Source: Deinococcus sp. YIM 77859 (GTDB lineage Bacteria; Deinococcota; Deinococci; Deinococcales; Deinococcaceae). Taken from it: a DNA stretch of 64,000 nt. Of the stretch, positions 32,705 to 48,003 are shown piece by piece. The notes below the pieces were generated by a model. It saw only the letters and a list, made by a program, of their open reading frames with translations. It ran no database searches and was not told the DNA's origin. Location: the NCBI RefSeq assembly GCF_000745175.1, contig NZ_JQNI01000002.1, forward strand, positions 1,755,001 through 1,819,000. Direction: 5' to 3'. The translations under genes were made by a program, and so were the position numbers. Position 1 is the first letter of the stretch; every line of letters begins with the position of its first letter.

Positions 32705-33559
32705 GTGATCCCCCAGCCCTCACCCCTCACCCTTCGCGCGTGGCTCGCGTGGGCCACGCAGCGGCTGCACGAGGCGGGTGTGCCCTCACCCGCCGCCGAC
32801 GCAAGGGCTCTGGTGCAGCACGCGCTGAACCTCAGCGGCGCGGCCCTCCTCACACGCGGCGAAGAGACCGTAGCGCAGGCGGACGCCGAGCGGCTCCTCG
32901 CCCTGCTGAGGCGGCGGGCAGCGCGCGAACCCCTTCAGCATCTGCTGGGCGAGGTGGAGTGGGGCGGCGTTCGGCTGCGAACAGACCGGCGGGCCCTCGT
33001 TCCCCGGCCAGAGACCGAGTGGCTGCTGCATCTCGCGCTGGACGCCCTGCACGGCGTACCCGCACCCCAGGTGCTGGACGTGGGCACCGGCACGGGTGCG
33101 CTCGCGCTGGGCATCAAGGCTGCCCGCCCAGACGCAGCGGTCACCGCGACCGACCTCAGCCCCGACGCCCTTGACCTGGCACGGGAAAACGCCCGCCTGA
33201 ACGGACTCGACATTCTGCTGGTCAAAGGCAGTCTGCTGGCGGGGCAACCGGGGCCCTTTGACCTGGTGGTGAGCAATCCGCCCTACCTGCCCGATGCCGA
33301 CCGCCTCACCGCCGAGCCGGAAGTTCGCTGGGACCCCGCTCTCGCCCTGTATGGCGGGCCAGACGGTCTGGATGTGGCCCGGTCACTGGCGGCGCAGGCG
33401 CAAGCGGCGCTGGCCCCCGGCGGCCGGCTGCTGCTGGAACTCGACCCCCGCAATGCAGCCCGCTTCGCTGGGGAACTGCGGGCGCGGGGCTGGCGAGCCG
33501 AGGTTCTCCCCGACCTCACCGGGCGGGAACGCTTTGTGCGGGCCTCTCCCTACCGCTGA
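32705..33559 (+). CDS. prmC: Peptide chain release factor N5-glutamine methyltransferase
   Basis: 284 residues with an N-terminal helical domain and a SAM-methyltransferase fold: [24 protein letters not shown] and the diagnostic NPPY catalytic motif. PrmC methylates the GGQ glutamine of RF1/RF2. GTG start. The gene ends 2 bp before the convergent coiled-coil gene. Confidence 0.93.
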   Translation: MIPQPSPLTLRAWLAWATQRLHEAGVPSPAADARALVQHALNLSGAALLTRGEETVAQADAERLLALLRRRAAREPLQHLLGEVEWGGVRLRTDRRALVPRPETEWLLHLALDALHGVPAPQVLDVGTGTGALALGIKAARPDAAVTATDLSPDALDLARENARLNGLDILLVKGSLLAGQPGPFDLVVSNPPYLPDADRLTAEPEVRWDPALALYGGPDGLDVARSLAAQAQAALAPGGRLLLELDPRNAARFAGELRARGWRAEVLPDLTGRERFVRASPYR

Positions 33560-33561
33560 CC

Positions 33562-33927
33562 TCACCGCGTCTTGGGCACAAGCACCAGCGCCTGCACCTC
33601 CTTCACTACGGCCAGGTCGCGCAACCGCTCGCCGTCGAGGTCACCCGCTTTTGCCAGCGCCTCGGCCTTTTTGCGGTCGATCACCGCCACCTCCAGCGCG
33701 GCGGCGTCTCCAAAGGCGTCACGGAACCGGTCGAGGGGGTATTCGACACGGCGCGACACTTTGAGCTCGGCTCGGTAGAGGTCCGTTTCGGCCCGGGCCC
33801 CCGCCGCGAGGGCGGCTTTGATCTGGGCGGCCAAGGCGTCGCGTTCGAGTTCCAGCCCTTGCAGGGTATCGCGCAGGGTGGCGTAGCGTTCCAGCAGTTC
33901 CTCCAGGGTGGGCTCAGCGTCCGGCAT
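33562..33927 (-). CDS. Coiled-coil hypothetical protein (121 aa)
   Basis: The start at 33927 is supported by TATCGT six bases upstream. The first 60 residues form a leucine-zipper-like coiled coil ([20 protein letters not shown]). The second part has [14 protein letters not shown] and an acidic/basic helix. The shape recalls phage Gp157-type proteins, but this is only impression. The function is unknown. Confidence 0.7.
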   Translation of the reverse strand: MPDAEPTLEELLERYATLRDTLQGLELERDALAAQIKAALAAGARAETDLYRAELKVSRRVEYPLDRFRDAFGDAAALEVAVIDRKKAEALAKAGDLDGERLRDLAVVKEVQALVLVPKTR

Positions 33928-33978
33928 GCTCCGACGATACGCGACCCGTGTCCTGTGGCTCCAGGTAGGATGCCCAGC

Positions 33979-34698
33979 ATGAGCCAACCTCCCTTTGATC
34001 CCGACGACCGCGAGCGGCGCATTCAGACGGCCATTCGCCGCGGCGCGAGCATGAAGGACATCGCCGAGCTGCGCCCTGGCCGCATGACGTCGCCCGAAGA
34101 CGCCATAGAGGCGCTGCAGGACGGCAATGCCCGCTTCTTCTCGGGCAAGGCCACCCGGCCCGAGGCGGACGCGAACCAGCGGCGCGCGCAGATTATGGGT
34201 CAAACACCCTTTGCGGCGGTCCTCGCGTGCAGTGACAGCCGGGTGCCGGTGGAGATCGTCTTTGACCAGGGCCTCGGTGACCTGTTTGTGGTGCGCGTGG
34301 CGGGGAATGTGGTGGGCGAATCGGTCCTGGGAACCCTGGAATACGCGACCGAGCACCTCGCCGTGCGCCTGATTGTGGTCATGGGCCACGAGGGCTGCGG
34401 AGCCGTCGCGGCCGCGCTGCTTCCCGAAGAACAGCTCGCGCGCGAGCCCGAGCACCTGCAACGCCTGATCGCCCGCATTCAGCCCTGCGTTCGCACCCTT
34501 CCCCCCATCCGCGACAAAAAGGCCCGAATGCGCGAGGCGGTTTTGAATAATGTTCGTCACCAGGTGCAGGAGCTGCGGCGGCAGCCCGTGATCCAAGCCG
34601 CCGAGGCACGGGGGCAGATCCGGGTAATCGGGGCTTTTTACGAGATCGGCTCGGGCGCGGTGGACTTTTTGATCGACGAGGAAGACCTGCGCCCCTGA
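33979..34698 (+). CDS. Beta-carbonic anhydrase
   Basis: About 239 residues from the ATG at 33979 (TAGGAT seven bases upstream). The zinc and catalytic residues are present: Cys84, Asp86 and Arg88 in CSDSRVP, and His137 and Cys140 in HEGCGA. The enzyme interconverts CO2 and bicarbonate, feeding carboxylations such as the PurK step. Confidence 0.95.
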   Translation: MSQPPFDPDDRERRIQTAIRRGASMKDIAELRPGRMTSPEDAIEALQDGNARFFSGKATRPEADANQRRAQIMGQTPFAAVLACSDSRVPVEIVFDQGLGDLFVVRVAGNVVGESVLGTLEYATEHLAVRLIVVMGHEGCGAVAAALLPEEQLAREPEHLQRLIARIQPCVRTLPPIRDKKARMREAVLNNVRHQVQELRRQPVIQAAEARGQIRVIGAFYEIGSGAVDFLIDEEDLRP

Positions 34699-34721
34699 CC
34701 TCGCCCCGCTAGAGTAAACGG

Positions 34722-35303
34722 GTGACTCCTCCTGTTCCCGTCCTCCAGGGCGAGCGGGTGATCCTGGCCCGGCTGCGCCGCGACGACCTCCCCGAACTCA
34801 CCCGCCTCTTTCAGAATCTCGAACTCACGACCTATCTGCAGGGCTTCGGCGTCTCCTACAGCCTGGAGGACGAGCAGGCGTACTTCGAGTCGGTCAGCCG
34901 CAACAGCCCCACGCAGGTCACCTTCGGTATCTACGAGCGCAGCTCCGGGCGGCTGATCGGCGGCGTAGACCTGCGTGACCTCAACCACCGCCACGGCACG
35001 GCCGAACTGGGCATCAGCATTCACGACCCTGGCTTCTGGGGCGGCGGCTTCGGCTCGGAGGCGACGCAGCTGATGGTGGCCTACGGCGTCTTCCACCTCG
35101 GGCTGCACAACATTCTGCTGAAGGTCTTTTCGTTCAACACCCGCGCGATTCGCGCCTACGAGAAGGTGGGGTTTAGGGTCTGCGGCCGGCGGACCGGCAC
35201 GGTGCGGCTGGGAGACAAGCGGTACGACACGGTCTTTATGGAGATCACCGCAGACCGGGTCGACACCTCCGCCCTGCGCGCGCAGATCGGGCTGCTGAAC
35301 TAA
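34722..35303 (+). CDS. RimJ/RimL-type GNAT acetyltransferase
   Basis: 193 residues. The N-terminal GERVILARLRRDDLPEL, the central GFWGGGFGSEATQLM acetyl-CoA loop and NTRAIRAYEKVGF are the standard layout of ribosomal-protein/antibiotic acetyltransferases. Substrate unknown. Leaderless GTG start six bases after TAGAGT. Confidence 0.9.
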   Translation: MTPPVPVLQGERVILARLRRDDLPELTRLFQNLELTTYLQGFGVSYSLEDEQAYFESVSRNSPTQVTFGIYERSSGRLIGGVDLRDLNHRHGTAELGISIHDPGFWGGGFGSEATQLMVAYGVFHLGLHNILLKVFSFNTRAIRAYEKVGFRVCGRRTGTVRLGDKRYDTVFMEITADRVDTSALRAQIGLLN

Positions 35304-35376
35304 GCTCGGGCACGGGGCGAGCTTTGGGGTCCTGGCTCGGAGCAGTTTAAGGACGGTGATGAGGAACGGGCCGCGC

Positions 35377-35422
35377 TAGAATGCGCCTTGGTCACGCGCC
35401 CCCAAGCTTAGGGTGGGCGCGT
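35377..35422 (+). promoter_or_regulatory. Promoter and leader hairpin of yebC
   Basis: A TAGAAT -10 hexamer at 35377-35382 would give an RNA starting near 35389. It would fold at once into ACGCGCCC (35394-35401) paired with GGGCGCGT (35415-35422), just before the AAGGAG ribosome site. This is one of few genes here with a structured leader. Confidence 0.5.
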
Positions 35423-35442
35423 CTTTCAAGGAGACTCTGAAC

Positions 35443-36177
35443 ATGGCCGGGCACAGCAAATGGGCGCAGATCAAGCGCAAAAAGGGCGCCAACGACAAGA
35501 AGCGGAGCGCGATCTACTCCAAGCATATCCGTGCGATTCAGGCAGCGGTCAGAAGCGGCGGGAGCGGTGACCCGGCGGCGAACCTCAGCCTGAAAAACGC
35601 CATCGCGGCGGCCAAGGCCGACACGGTTCCCGCCGACAACATCGAGAATGCCATCAAGCGCGCGGTGGGCGCAGCGGAAGGGGCGGCAGACTACAAGGAG
35701 GTCACCTACGAGGGGTACGGCCCCGGGGGTACCGCGATCTTTATCGAGGCGCTCACCGACAACGTTAACCGTACGGTGGCGGATATTCGCGCTGTCTTTA
35801 ACAAGCGCGGCGGCTCGCTGGGCAACAGCGGCTCGGTGGCCTGGCAGTTTGAGAAAAAGGGCGTGATCCTGCTGCCCGACGCCTCAGAAGCTGCCCAAGA
35901 AGCCGCCATTGAGCACGGCGCCGAGGATCTCCAGGAGTCGGAGGACGGCCTCGAGATCAGCACCGCGCCCCATGACCTCTACACGGTGCAGGATGGCCTC
36001 ACCGCTGCGGGGTTCAAACCCGAGAGTGCGCAGATCACCATGGTTCCTACCAACACCGTCGCAGTCAGCGGTGAAGACGCCCGCAAACTGCTGGTGCTCG
36101 TCGAGGCGCTTGAAGAGCTCGACGACGTGCAGAACGTGTATACAAACGCAGACTTGCCGGAAGAAGTCGAGGCGTAG
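35443..36177 (+). CDS. yebC: YebC/PmpR family transcriptional/translational regulator
   Basis: 244 residues. The N-terminal [20 protein letters not shown] is diagnostic of the TACO1/YebC family, which includes transcription regulators and factors that help ribosomes through stall-prone sequences. The ATG at 35443 has an AAGGAGA Shine-Dalgarno. Confidence 0.95.
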   Translation: MAGHSKWAQIKRKKGANDKKRSAIYSKHIRAIQAAVRSGGSGDPAANLSLKNAIAAAKADTVPADNIENAIKRAVGAAEGAADYKEVTYEGYGPGGTAIFIEALTDNVNRTVADIRAVFNKRGGSLGNSGSVAWQFEKKGVILLPDASEAAQEAAIEHGAEDLQESEDGLEISTAPHDLYTVQDGLTAAGFKPESAQITMVPTNTVAVSGEDARKLLVLVEALEELDDVQNVYTNADLPEEVEA

Positions 36178-36198
36178 AAGGGCGCCCTCAAGCGCAGT

Positions 36199-36252
36199 GA
36201 GCAACCCGTGACCTCCGGACACAAGGTTCGTCCGGGGGGTGACGGGTTGCTC
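36199..36252. other. Long perfect-arm hairpin downstream of yebC
   Basis: GAGCAACCCGT (36199-36209) is fully complementary to ACGGGTTGCTC (36242-36252), with additional inner pairing of CCGGAC and GTCCGG. No T-run follows, so it is either an RNA-processing or 3'-end stability structure or an atypical terminator. Confidence 0.55.
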
Positions 36253-36287
36253 TCCCCCTCGCCACGCGCCCGAAGCGGCGGGAAAAG

Positions 36288-36316
36288 TTGACTTAACTGG
36301 TTGGATTAGTTAGTTT
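36288..36316 (+). promoter_or_regulatory. Promoter of the heme-uptake pair with AT-rich dyad
   Basis: TTGACT at 36288-36293 and TAGTTT at 36311-36316, 17-bp spacer. The spacer holds TTAACT and AGTTAG as an imperfect dyad that could bind an iron- or heme-responsive regulator. The regulator is not identified. Confidence 0.5.
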
Positions 36317-36376
36317 TCTGGCAGTCTTCGAGACAGCAAGTCAGCGGCCTTTAGAGCTGATGAAAGAGGAGGAGGG

Positions 36377-37261
36377 ATGAAACGAGTCGGTCTGACGGTT
36401 CTTCTGAGCCTTACGGTGGCTGCCGCACAGCCGGTCACCGTCACGGATGCAACGGGACAGAAGGTCACGGTGCGGGACACCACCCGAGTGGTGACGCTGG
36501 GTGGCCCGGTCACCGAGATCGTGTATGCGTTGGGGGCGGGAAGCCGAATCATCGCGACCGATACATCCTCGACCTTTCCTGCGGCCACGCGAGGGCTGCC
36601 GAAGGTGGGCTACCAGCGTAACCTCAGCGCCGAGGGCATCCTCAGCCTGAAACCCACGCTGGTGATCGCGACCACAGAGGCTGGACCGCCAAGTACCCTC
36701 GCGCAACTGCGGGCGGCGGGGTTAAATGTGCTTATTCTCCCCGCCGAATACACACCGGAAGGCACGCGTGCCAAGATCAGCACCCTGGGAAAGGTCTTCG
36801 GTCAGGAAGCCAAGGCCGCGGAGCTGAACGCCGGCATCAGCCGCGACCTGGCCAAGGCCGCCCTGCTGACTGCCCGCTTCCAGTCACGGCCCAGAGTCAT
36901 GTTCATCTATGCTCGTGGCCCCCAGACGGTTCAAATCAGTGGCGCGGGAACCGCAGCCGACGCGATGATCACGCTGGGTGGCGGCGTCAACGCAGTGCAG
37001 GGGGTACAGGGGTACAAGCCGCTCACCCCAGAAGCCGCCGTCACTGCGGCCCCGGACGTGATTCTGATGCTTTCGGGGGGCCTCGAGAGCCTGGGTGGAG
37101 TAGACGGCGTGCTGCGACTGCCCGGCCTGGCCCAAACGCCAGCAGGCCGCAACCGCCGCGTTGTGGCCCTGGACGACCTCTACCTGCTGGGCTTTGGTCC
37201 CCGGCTGGGGCGCGCCGTACAGGACCTGACGCTGGCCCTGCATCCCGAGCTGAAACGCTAA
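36377..37261 (+). CDS. Heme ABC-transporter substrate-binding protein (HmuT-like)
   Basis: 294 residues with an N-terminal signal peptide ending near VAAAQ. The fold is of the TroA/BtuF class. [14 protein letters not shown] and the following [18 protein letters not shown] are typical of hemin-binding HmuT. The downstream monooxygenase supports heme rather than cobalamin as ligand. GAGGAGG precedes the ATG. Permease and ATPase genes are not adjacent in this window. Confidence 0.85.
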   Translation: MKRVGLTVLLSLTVAAAQPVTVTDATGQKVTVRDTTRVVTLGGPVTEIVYALGAGSRIIATDTSSTFPAATRGLPKVGYQRNLSAEGILSLKPTLVIATTEAGPPSTLAQLRAAGLNVLILPAEYTPEGTRAKISTLGKVFGQEAKAAELNAGISRDLAKAALLTARFQSRPRVMFIYARGPQTVQISGAGTAADAMITLGGGVNAVQGVQGYKPLTPEAAVTAAPDVILMLSGGLESLGGVDGVLRLPGLAQTPAGRNRRVVALDDLYLLGFGPRLGRAVQDLTLALHPELKR

Positions 37262-37296
37262 CCTGACCCCGCTGCACCCCGCGAAGGAGGCTCACC

Positions 37297-37638
37297 ATGA
37301 TCACCGTGATGAACCGCATTGCCGTTCGCCCCGAGTACGCTGAACAGTTCGAGGAACGCTTCCGCCACCGCGCCCGCCTGGTGGACGGCATGCCGGGCTT
37401 TCTTCGCAACGAGGTGCTGCGCCCCACCCAGGAGGGCAAGCCCTACATCGTGCTGACGTACTGGGAAAGCCGCGAGGCCTTTGAGGCGTGGACGCAGTCG
37501 GAAGCCTTTCGCCAGGGCCACGCCCGCAGCGGCAGTCTGCCCCGCGAGGCCTTCAGCGGCCCCAACGAGATAGAAATCCACGAGGTCTTTCTGAGTACGA
37601 ACGCCGGAACCGCCGAAAGCGAACAGGACGCCCAGTAG
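37297..37638 (+). CDS. IsdG/HmoA-like heme-degrading monooxygenase
   Basis: 113-residue antibiotic-biosynthesis-monooxygenase fold. The residues corresponding to the IsdG catalytic set are present: Asn6, Trp65 and His75. It would open heme to release iron. It starts 35 bp after the heme-binding protein with its own GAAGGAGG, so uptake and breakdown genes form a small operon. Confidence 0.82.
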   Translation: MITVMNRIAVRPEYAEQFEERFRHRARLVDGMPGFLRNEVLRPTQEGKPYIVLTYWESREAFEAWTQSEAFRQGHARSGSLPREAFSGPNEIEIHEVFLSTNAGTAESEQDAQ

Positions 37639-37687
37639 AAGCAGGACGGCCACCGCCGGAACGCCGAACGCGAGTTTTCCTGCCTTC

Positions 37688-39196
37688 CTACAGCACCAGG
37701 GCTCGCGCGTTGCCGCCGATACGGTCCCACAGGGTAAACGCTGCTCGCGCTCCCGGACGAATGATGCCCTCGTCCTCCCAACCTGCGGCCAGGGCAGGGC
37801 CACGGGTATGGGCCCAGAGGATCTCCTCCTCTGTGAGGGCCTCCGCGGGCGCGATGGGCTGTCCCTCGTCGTCGCGGCGGGTAAGGGCAGCAGCGAAGTT
37901 GGCGCGGTACTCCGGCGGCGCAACCGGGGCGTCAGACCCGAAGGCGAGGACGGCCCCCGCCGCCTTCAGGGACCGAAAGGCGTAGCTCGTGTCCACCCGG
38001 TGGGGCAACAGCTCGCGGATCATCGGCCCGTCTGCCTGGAGGTGAATGGGCTGCACGCTCGCGGTGAGGCCGCGGAAACGGGGAATGTCCTCCGGGCGCA
38101 GATGCTGGGCGTGCTCGATTCTCAGACGAATGCCCTTCTCGTCGGCAAGGGGACGCAGGGCCTCATAGACCTCCAACACCTCGGTATTCGCGCGGTCACC
38201 GATGGCGTGGGTGACCGGCGTCAGGCCCAGCCGCAGCGCTTCGGCCCCGCGCTCGCGAATCAGGTCGGGGGAATCAAGAGGCATACCGGTCCCGGAGCCA
38301 CCCGCAAAGCCTGGGCCGTGCAGCCAGGCTGTGCGGCTCCCCAACGCGCCGTCGGCGAAGAACTTCACCCCGCCCCACTGGAATAGGCTCCCCGGGCTGC
38401 AGGCCAAACCGAGCTCGCGGGCCTGTTCCAGGCGCTCGTGCGGCAGGCAGGCCCAGATCCTCAGCGGCAAGTCGCCGCGAGCGGCAAGCGTTTGCAGGGC
38501 CCGGGGCGCTTCTGGCTCCTCAAAAGCCATCGTGTGCGCACTGACGTAGCCTCGCCCCGCCAGGTCCTCCACGCCGGCTTTTGCGGCGGCCAAGAAGTCC
38601 GCCTCGCTGGGCACAGGCATCACCCGGGTCACGAGTTCGCTCGCGCTCTCCAACAGGGTGCCCAGGGGCCGCACAATCCTCCCCCCCACAGGATCAGGCG
38701 TGTCCGGGCGGATGCCCGCGAGGCGCAATGCCAGCGAGTTGGCCCAGCCTAGGTGCAGGTCGCGGGAAAACAGCAGGACCGGGTGATGCGGGCTGACCTC
38801 GTCCAGCACCGCCGCTGCCGGATACTCATCCAAGCCCAGTTCGCTCAGCAAGAACCCACCGCCGCGAAGCCAGGTACCGGGCGGCGTGTTCATCGTCCGC
38901 TGCGCTACCCGTGCCTGCACCTCCGAGACGCTGCGCGCGCCGTGCAGGTTCAGCTCCGCGAGAGAAAAGCCGTAGGCGACGAGATGAATGTGTGCCTCCG
39001 CCAGCCCCGGCGTGAGGATCAGGTCACGGTGATCCAGCACGTGGGCCCGGGGCGCGAGGGCGGCCATCTCCTCCCGCGAGCCCACCGCCAGCACCCGGCC
39101 CCCACCCACCAAGACAGCTGTGGCTTGGGGGTGCTGGTCATCGAGGGTACGGATGGTCGCGTAGATGACTGTGAGCTCCGGAGAGAAGGCCGCCAT
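37688..39196 (-). CDS. Amidohydrolase family protein (YtcJ-like)
   Basis: About 502 residues from the ATG at 39196 (TACGCT seven bases upstream). A composite beta-sandwich/TIM-barrel hydrolase with the metal-binding AEAHIHL, the central [13 protein letters not shown] and FGSDAPV motifs. Members hydrolyse amides or related bonds. The substrate cannot be stated. Confidence 0.9.
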   Translation of the reverse strand: MAAFSPELTVIYATIRTLDDQHPQATAVLVGGGRVLAVGSREEMAALAPRAHVLDHRDLILTPGLAEAHIHLVAYGFSLAELNLHGARSVSEVQARVAQRTMNTPPGTWLRGGGFLLSELGLDEYPAAAVLDEVSPHHPVLLFSRDLHLGWANSLALRLAGIRPDTPDPVGGRIVRPLGTLLESASELVTRVMPVPSEADFLAAAKAGVEDLAGRGYVSAHTMAFEEPEAPRALQTLAARGDLPLRIWACLPHERLEQARELGLACSPGSLFQWGGVKFFADGALGSRTAWLHGPGFAGGSGTGMPLDSPDLIRERGAEALRLGLTPVTHAIGDRANTEVLEVYEALRPLADEKGIRLRIEHAQHLRPEDIPRFRGLTASVQPIHLQADGPMIRELLPHRVDTSYAFRSLKAAGAVLAFGSDAPVAPPEYRANFAAALTRRDDEGQPIAPAEALTEEEILWAHTRGPALAAGWEDEGIIRPGARAAFTLWDRIGGNARALVL

Positions 39197-39275
39197 GGTC
39201 GTCAGCGTAACCCAGCTCACCCAGTCCGTGAAGTTTCCGAAAGAGTCATTCTCACCCGGTTGCTAAGCTGCCCTC

Positions 39276-40310
39276 ATGCCGCGCATCCTCGTCGTTGATG
39301 ACGACGCCGCCATCCTCAAGCTCATCAGCGTGATTCTCACCCGAGCGGGACACGAGGTGCGAACGAGCAGCCATCCCGTCGAGGCGCTCGACCTGCTCAA
39401 GGTTTTCACGCCCGACCTGGTCATCAGCGACGTGGTGATGCCCTACATGACCGGCTTGGAATTTCTAGAGCAGGTGCGTCAGCACGAGAAGCTCTCGGCG
39501 CTGCCCTTTATCCTGCTCTCCAGCCATGCCGAGCGCAGCGACGTGCGCCGCGGCATGAATCTGGGTGCCGACGACTACCTGCCCAAGCCCTTCACGCCGC
39601 AGGACCTGCGCGAGGCGGTGGACGCCCGGTTGCGCCGCGCGGGCCTGACCCTCCAGGGCGAGAGCGGCATGTCTGCCCGGGCGCTGGGCACGGCCCAGGT
39701 CGTGTGGCAGGGCGTGCCGGTCTCGTGGGTGTCGCGCAAGGCGCTGGAACTGTTCTTCTACCTGCTCGAACACCGAGAGGTCACCTCCTGGGAGGCCGCC
39801 GAGGCGCTCTGGCCGGAAAAGGACGAGGCGCGGGCCAGCAGCCTCTTTCACACCACGCTGCACCGCCTGCGCCGCAGCCTCAGCAACGACGCCGTCGTCA
39901 GCAGCAACCGGCGCTACGCCCTCGCCGAGCATCTGCGTCCCGACTACGACGTGCAGCGCTTTGAGCTGCTGGCCGCCCAAGCCGAGCAGGGCGCCCTTGG
40001 CCTGGAGGAGCTGCGCGAACTCGCCGGGCTATACGGCACCTTTCTGCCCGGCGCGGACAGCCCTTGGGTGGACGACGTGCGCGCCCGCCTGGAGCAAAAA
40101 CAACTGAGCGTGCTGGGCTTGGCCGCCCAGGCCGCCAGCCGAGCGGGCCGCGCCAAGGACGCCGCGCAGTTTCATCAGCGCGCCCTGGCGATCGATCCCC
40201 TCAGCGAGGCAGACTGGCAGGGGCTGGCCCGGGCACTGGGCACCCTCGGTGATCCCCGCGCCCGTCTCGCCGCACAGCGGGAAGCGTGGTGGGCCGCCGA
40301 CCTGCACTGA
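39276..40310 (+). CDS. Response regulator with BTAD/SARP-type output domain
   Basis: 344 residues. A receiver domain (1-120) with acidic pocket VVDDD and phospho-acceptor Asp in ISDVVMP, then a winged helix resembling SARP regulators (SRKALELFFYLLEHREV, LWPEKDEARASSLFHTTLHRLRRSL), then a BTAD TPR-like region with ALAIDPLSEADW. No kinase gene is adjacent, so it is an orphan. TAAGCT lies six bases before the ATG. Confidence 0.88.
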   Translation: MPRILVVDDDAAILKLISVILTRAGHEVRTSSHPVEALDLLKVFTPDLVISDVVMPYMTGLEFLEQVRQHEKLSALPFILLSSHAERSDVRRGMNLGADDYLPKPFTPQDLREAVDARLRRAGLTLQGESGMSARALGTAQVVWQGVPVSWVSRKALELFFYLLEHREVTSWEAAEALWPEKDEARASSLFHTTLHRLRRSLSNDAVVSSNRRYALAEHLRPDYDVQRFELLAAQAEQGALGLEELRELAGLYGTFLPGADSPWVDDVRARLEQKQLSVLGLAAQAASRAGRAKDAAQFHQRALAIDPLSEADWQGLARALGTLGDPRARLAAQREAWWAADLH

Positions 40311-40412
40311 TCCTCACCCAGGTGGTGTTGGCCCGCCAGACGCCCCCGGATCCCCAATTCCCGTTGGCAGCCCTCTCATCTGGGGGGCCAGGGTTCCCCA
40401 GACACTGGAGCC

Positions 40413-40904
<492 letters not shown>

Positions 40905-41015
40905 AGCAAACGACTCCAGGAGGGCAGAGCCGCGCCGCTCTGCCCCTCTCTTTGCTTTCCGCACCGTGCCGTTCGGCGGATTCGGCCCCACCCGCCCGCT
41001 GCTAGACTCTGCCCC

Positions 41016-43688
<2,673 letters not shown>

Positions 43689-43704
43689 CGCTTCAACAGC
43701 CCAC

Positions 43705-43727
43705 AAAAAAGCCGCCTCTTGGGCGGT
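43705..43727 (-). terminator. Terminator for leftward transcription
   Basis: CCGCC (43712-43716) faces GGCGG (43722-43726), with six T on the minus strand beyond it. It probably belonged to the MFS-merR operon, from which it is now separated by the IS remnant at 43781-44144. Confidence 0.6.
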
Positions 43728-43780
43728 GATGGGTAAAGAATAGCGCGAGATACGAACGGGGTCAAGAGTATGCATTTGAG

Positions 43781-44144
43781 GGTAGTGGCTTTGAGCGGAT
43801 GACGGTGGTTTCACGGGGAATGAACGGCCCAGTTTGCCCCAGGTGCAACCCGCCGCCTCGCTCCTAGCCCCGTGCCCGCCGGCAGGAGCAGCCCCGCTGG
43901 TACTGGAATGCGATGAGTGATGCCCGTTCGTTGGTCATCAGGACCGTCGGCTCTGGATCTGGCTGGCGATGGACCGAGCTTGGGGGAACCCAACACATCG
44001 AACGTTTCCATGCCACTCTTCGCGCCACCTTGCCCTTCCTGGTCCGCAACAGTCTCTCGTTCTGCCGTCAGCAGGCCAACCTCGAACCCGTCGCCTGGCT
44101 CTTCATCCACCGCGACAATGCGTCCTTACCTTGAGGCCACTACC
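43781..44144 (+). mobile_element. Internally deleted IS1-family element (364 bp)
   Basis: The ends are inverted: GGTAGTGGC at 43781 and its complement GCCACTACC ending at 44144. Between them is a single shortened transposase frame. Full IS1-type elements are about 0.7-0.9 kb, so this is a non-autonomous, MITE-like remnant. I see no target-site duplication in the flanks. Confidence 0.75.
43820..44134 (+). pseudogene. IS1-family transposase remnant
   Basis: The start at 43820 gives CPRC, the N-terminal zinc-ribbon beginning of IS1-type transposases. There is a TAG after 15 codons at 43865. In the same frame follow RWYWNAMSDARSLVI and the typical C-terminal QHIERFHATLR, then LVRNSLSFCRQQAN and AWLFIHRDN. 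The middle, including most catalytic residues, is missing. Confidence 0.8.
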
Positions 44145-44170
44145 TTTTTTCACGGTCTTCCCGAGCGCCT

Positions 44171-44650
<480 letters not shown>

Positions 44651-44659
44651 ACCCAGAGT

Positions 44660-45877
<1,218 letters not shown>

Positions 45878-45878
45878 G

Positions 45879-45902
45879 AACCTAAACGTACACGTATAGG
45901 TT
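45879..45902. promoter_or_regulatory. 24-bp palindrome, candidate MerR operator
   Basis: AACCTAAACGTA and CACGTATAGGTT form a near-perfect inverted repeat (10 of 12 positions) ending one base before the MFS start codon. A TATACG -10-like hexamer lies within it on the minus strand. MerR regulators bind such dyads in the promoter spacer of their targets. Confidence 0.6.
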
Positions 45903-46053
45903 AAGGAAAACCGTGAAGCGGCTCTCCTCCTGTTCCGCAGGAAGGAACAGCGGCGCTTTGAAACGCCCTGGGCTCAGCCCGCAGGGTTCCAGCCCCCGGT
46001 TGAGTTCCTCGCGGGTGATCGCCAGCGCTTTCGGCGTTCTGCCTTCTGCCCCT

Positions 46054-46452
46054 TTAGCTCTTCTCCCCGAAACTCCAGATTTCGAGGTCATCCACGGCGT
46101 CGCCCATCTTTCTGAGTTGCGCGAGGTCTTCGGCCTTCGCCTGGCCCCGTGGCGCTTCGGCCTCCTTGCCCAAAGCGGCGGCCATCACGTCCTTTGGCAC
46201 GGCGGCAAACAGGCTAGCGAGCTGCTTGGGCGTAGCGTCCAGCAGGGCGTCCGAGAGCACCTCGTCGGGAACAGCGGGCGAAACGCGTGCTCGGGCGGCC
46301 GCCAAGGCTGCGGGATCTATCTCGGGCCGAACCGCCGTCTCCTCGTCCAGCCCCACAGTTCCGGGAGGCGCGCCGCCGGAGCGGTTGCTCCGCAGCTTCA
46401 GAAACAGGAAGGCGCCCGCCAGAACAGCGATGATGAGGATCAGGAGCGTCAC
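46054..46452 (-). CDS. Membrane-anchored hypothetical protein (132 aa)
   Basis: One N-terminal transmembrane helix (LLILIIAVLAGAFLFL), a Gly/Pro linker and a soluble helical part with VPDEVLSDALLDATPKQLASLF, VPKDVMAAAL and a final IWSFGEKS. GTG start six bases after TAAGGT. Unknown function; no domain recognised. Confidence 0.7.
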   Translation of the reverse strand: MTLLILIIAVLAGAFLFLKLRSNRSGGAPPGTVGLDEETAVRPEIDPAALAAARARVSPAVPDEVLSDALLDATPKQLASLFAAVPKDVMAAALGKEAEAPRGQAKAEDLAQLRKMGDAVDDLEIWSFGEKS

Positions 46453-46523
46453 CCCTCTACCTTAAGGGCAAACGGCGGTGAGGCGCTTCCCCTGACCGGA
46501 GGGGAAGACGTGAAGAAAGCCAC

Positions 46524-46555
46524 CAAAAAAGCAGAGGGGCCTGCCCCCCCTGCTT
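46524..46555 (-). terminator. Terminator of the sulfurtransferase gene
   Basis: AGCAGAGGGG and CCCCTGCT on the plus strand form a strong stem, with six T downstream on the minus strand, directly after the stop at 46567. Confidence 0.8.
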
Positions 46556-46564
46556 CCCCTCCAA

Positions 46565-47427
<863 letters not shown>

Positions 47428-47457
47428 GTGTGCCTCCTATGACGCTTTCCGCTCCCG

Positions 47458-47498
47458 ATTGTACCCAAGTGGTCCTTTGGTTGACCCAAAAGGTCAAC
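47458..47498. promoter_or_regulatory. Promoter and palindrome between sulfurtransferase and sufE
   Basis: TACAAT (minus strand, 47458-47463) is a -10 for the sulfurtransferase. GTTGACC-CAAAA-GGTCAAC at 47480-47498 is a perfect 7-bp-arm palindrome near its -35 position. It may be an iron-sulfur- or sulfur-status operator. Confidence 0.55.
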
Positions 47499-47547
47499 TG
47501 GACAGGGCTTACCATAACCTGCCCGGCGCCGGGGGTACAGTGACCGT

Positions 47548-47988
<441 letters not shown>

Positions 47989-48003
47989 GCCGGGTGATCT
48001 GGG

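Noticed and set aside
45882..46091. 69-codon minus-strand frame between the MFS gene and the membrane-anchored protein
   Set aside because: No ribosome site or -10 box, overlaps the 46054 gene, and its end consists of the operator palindrome read as protein.
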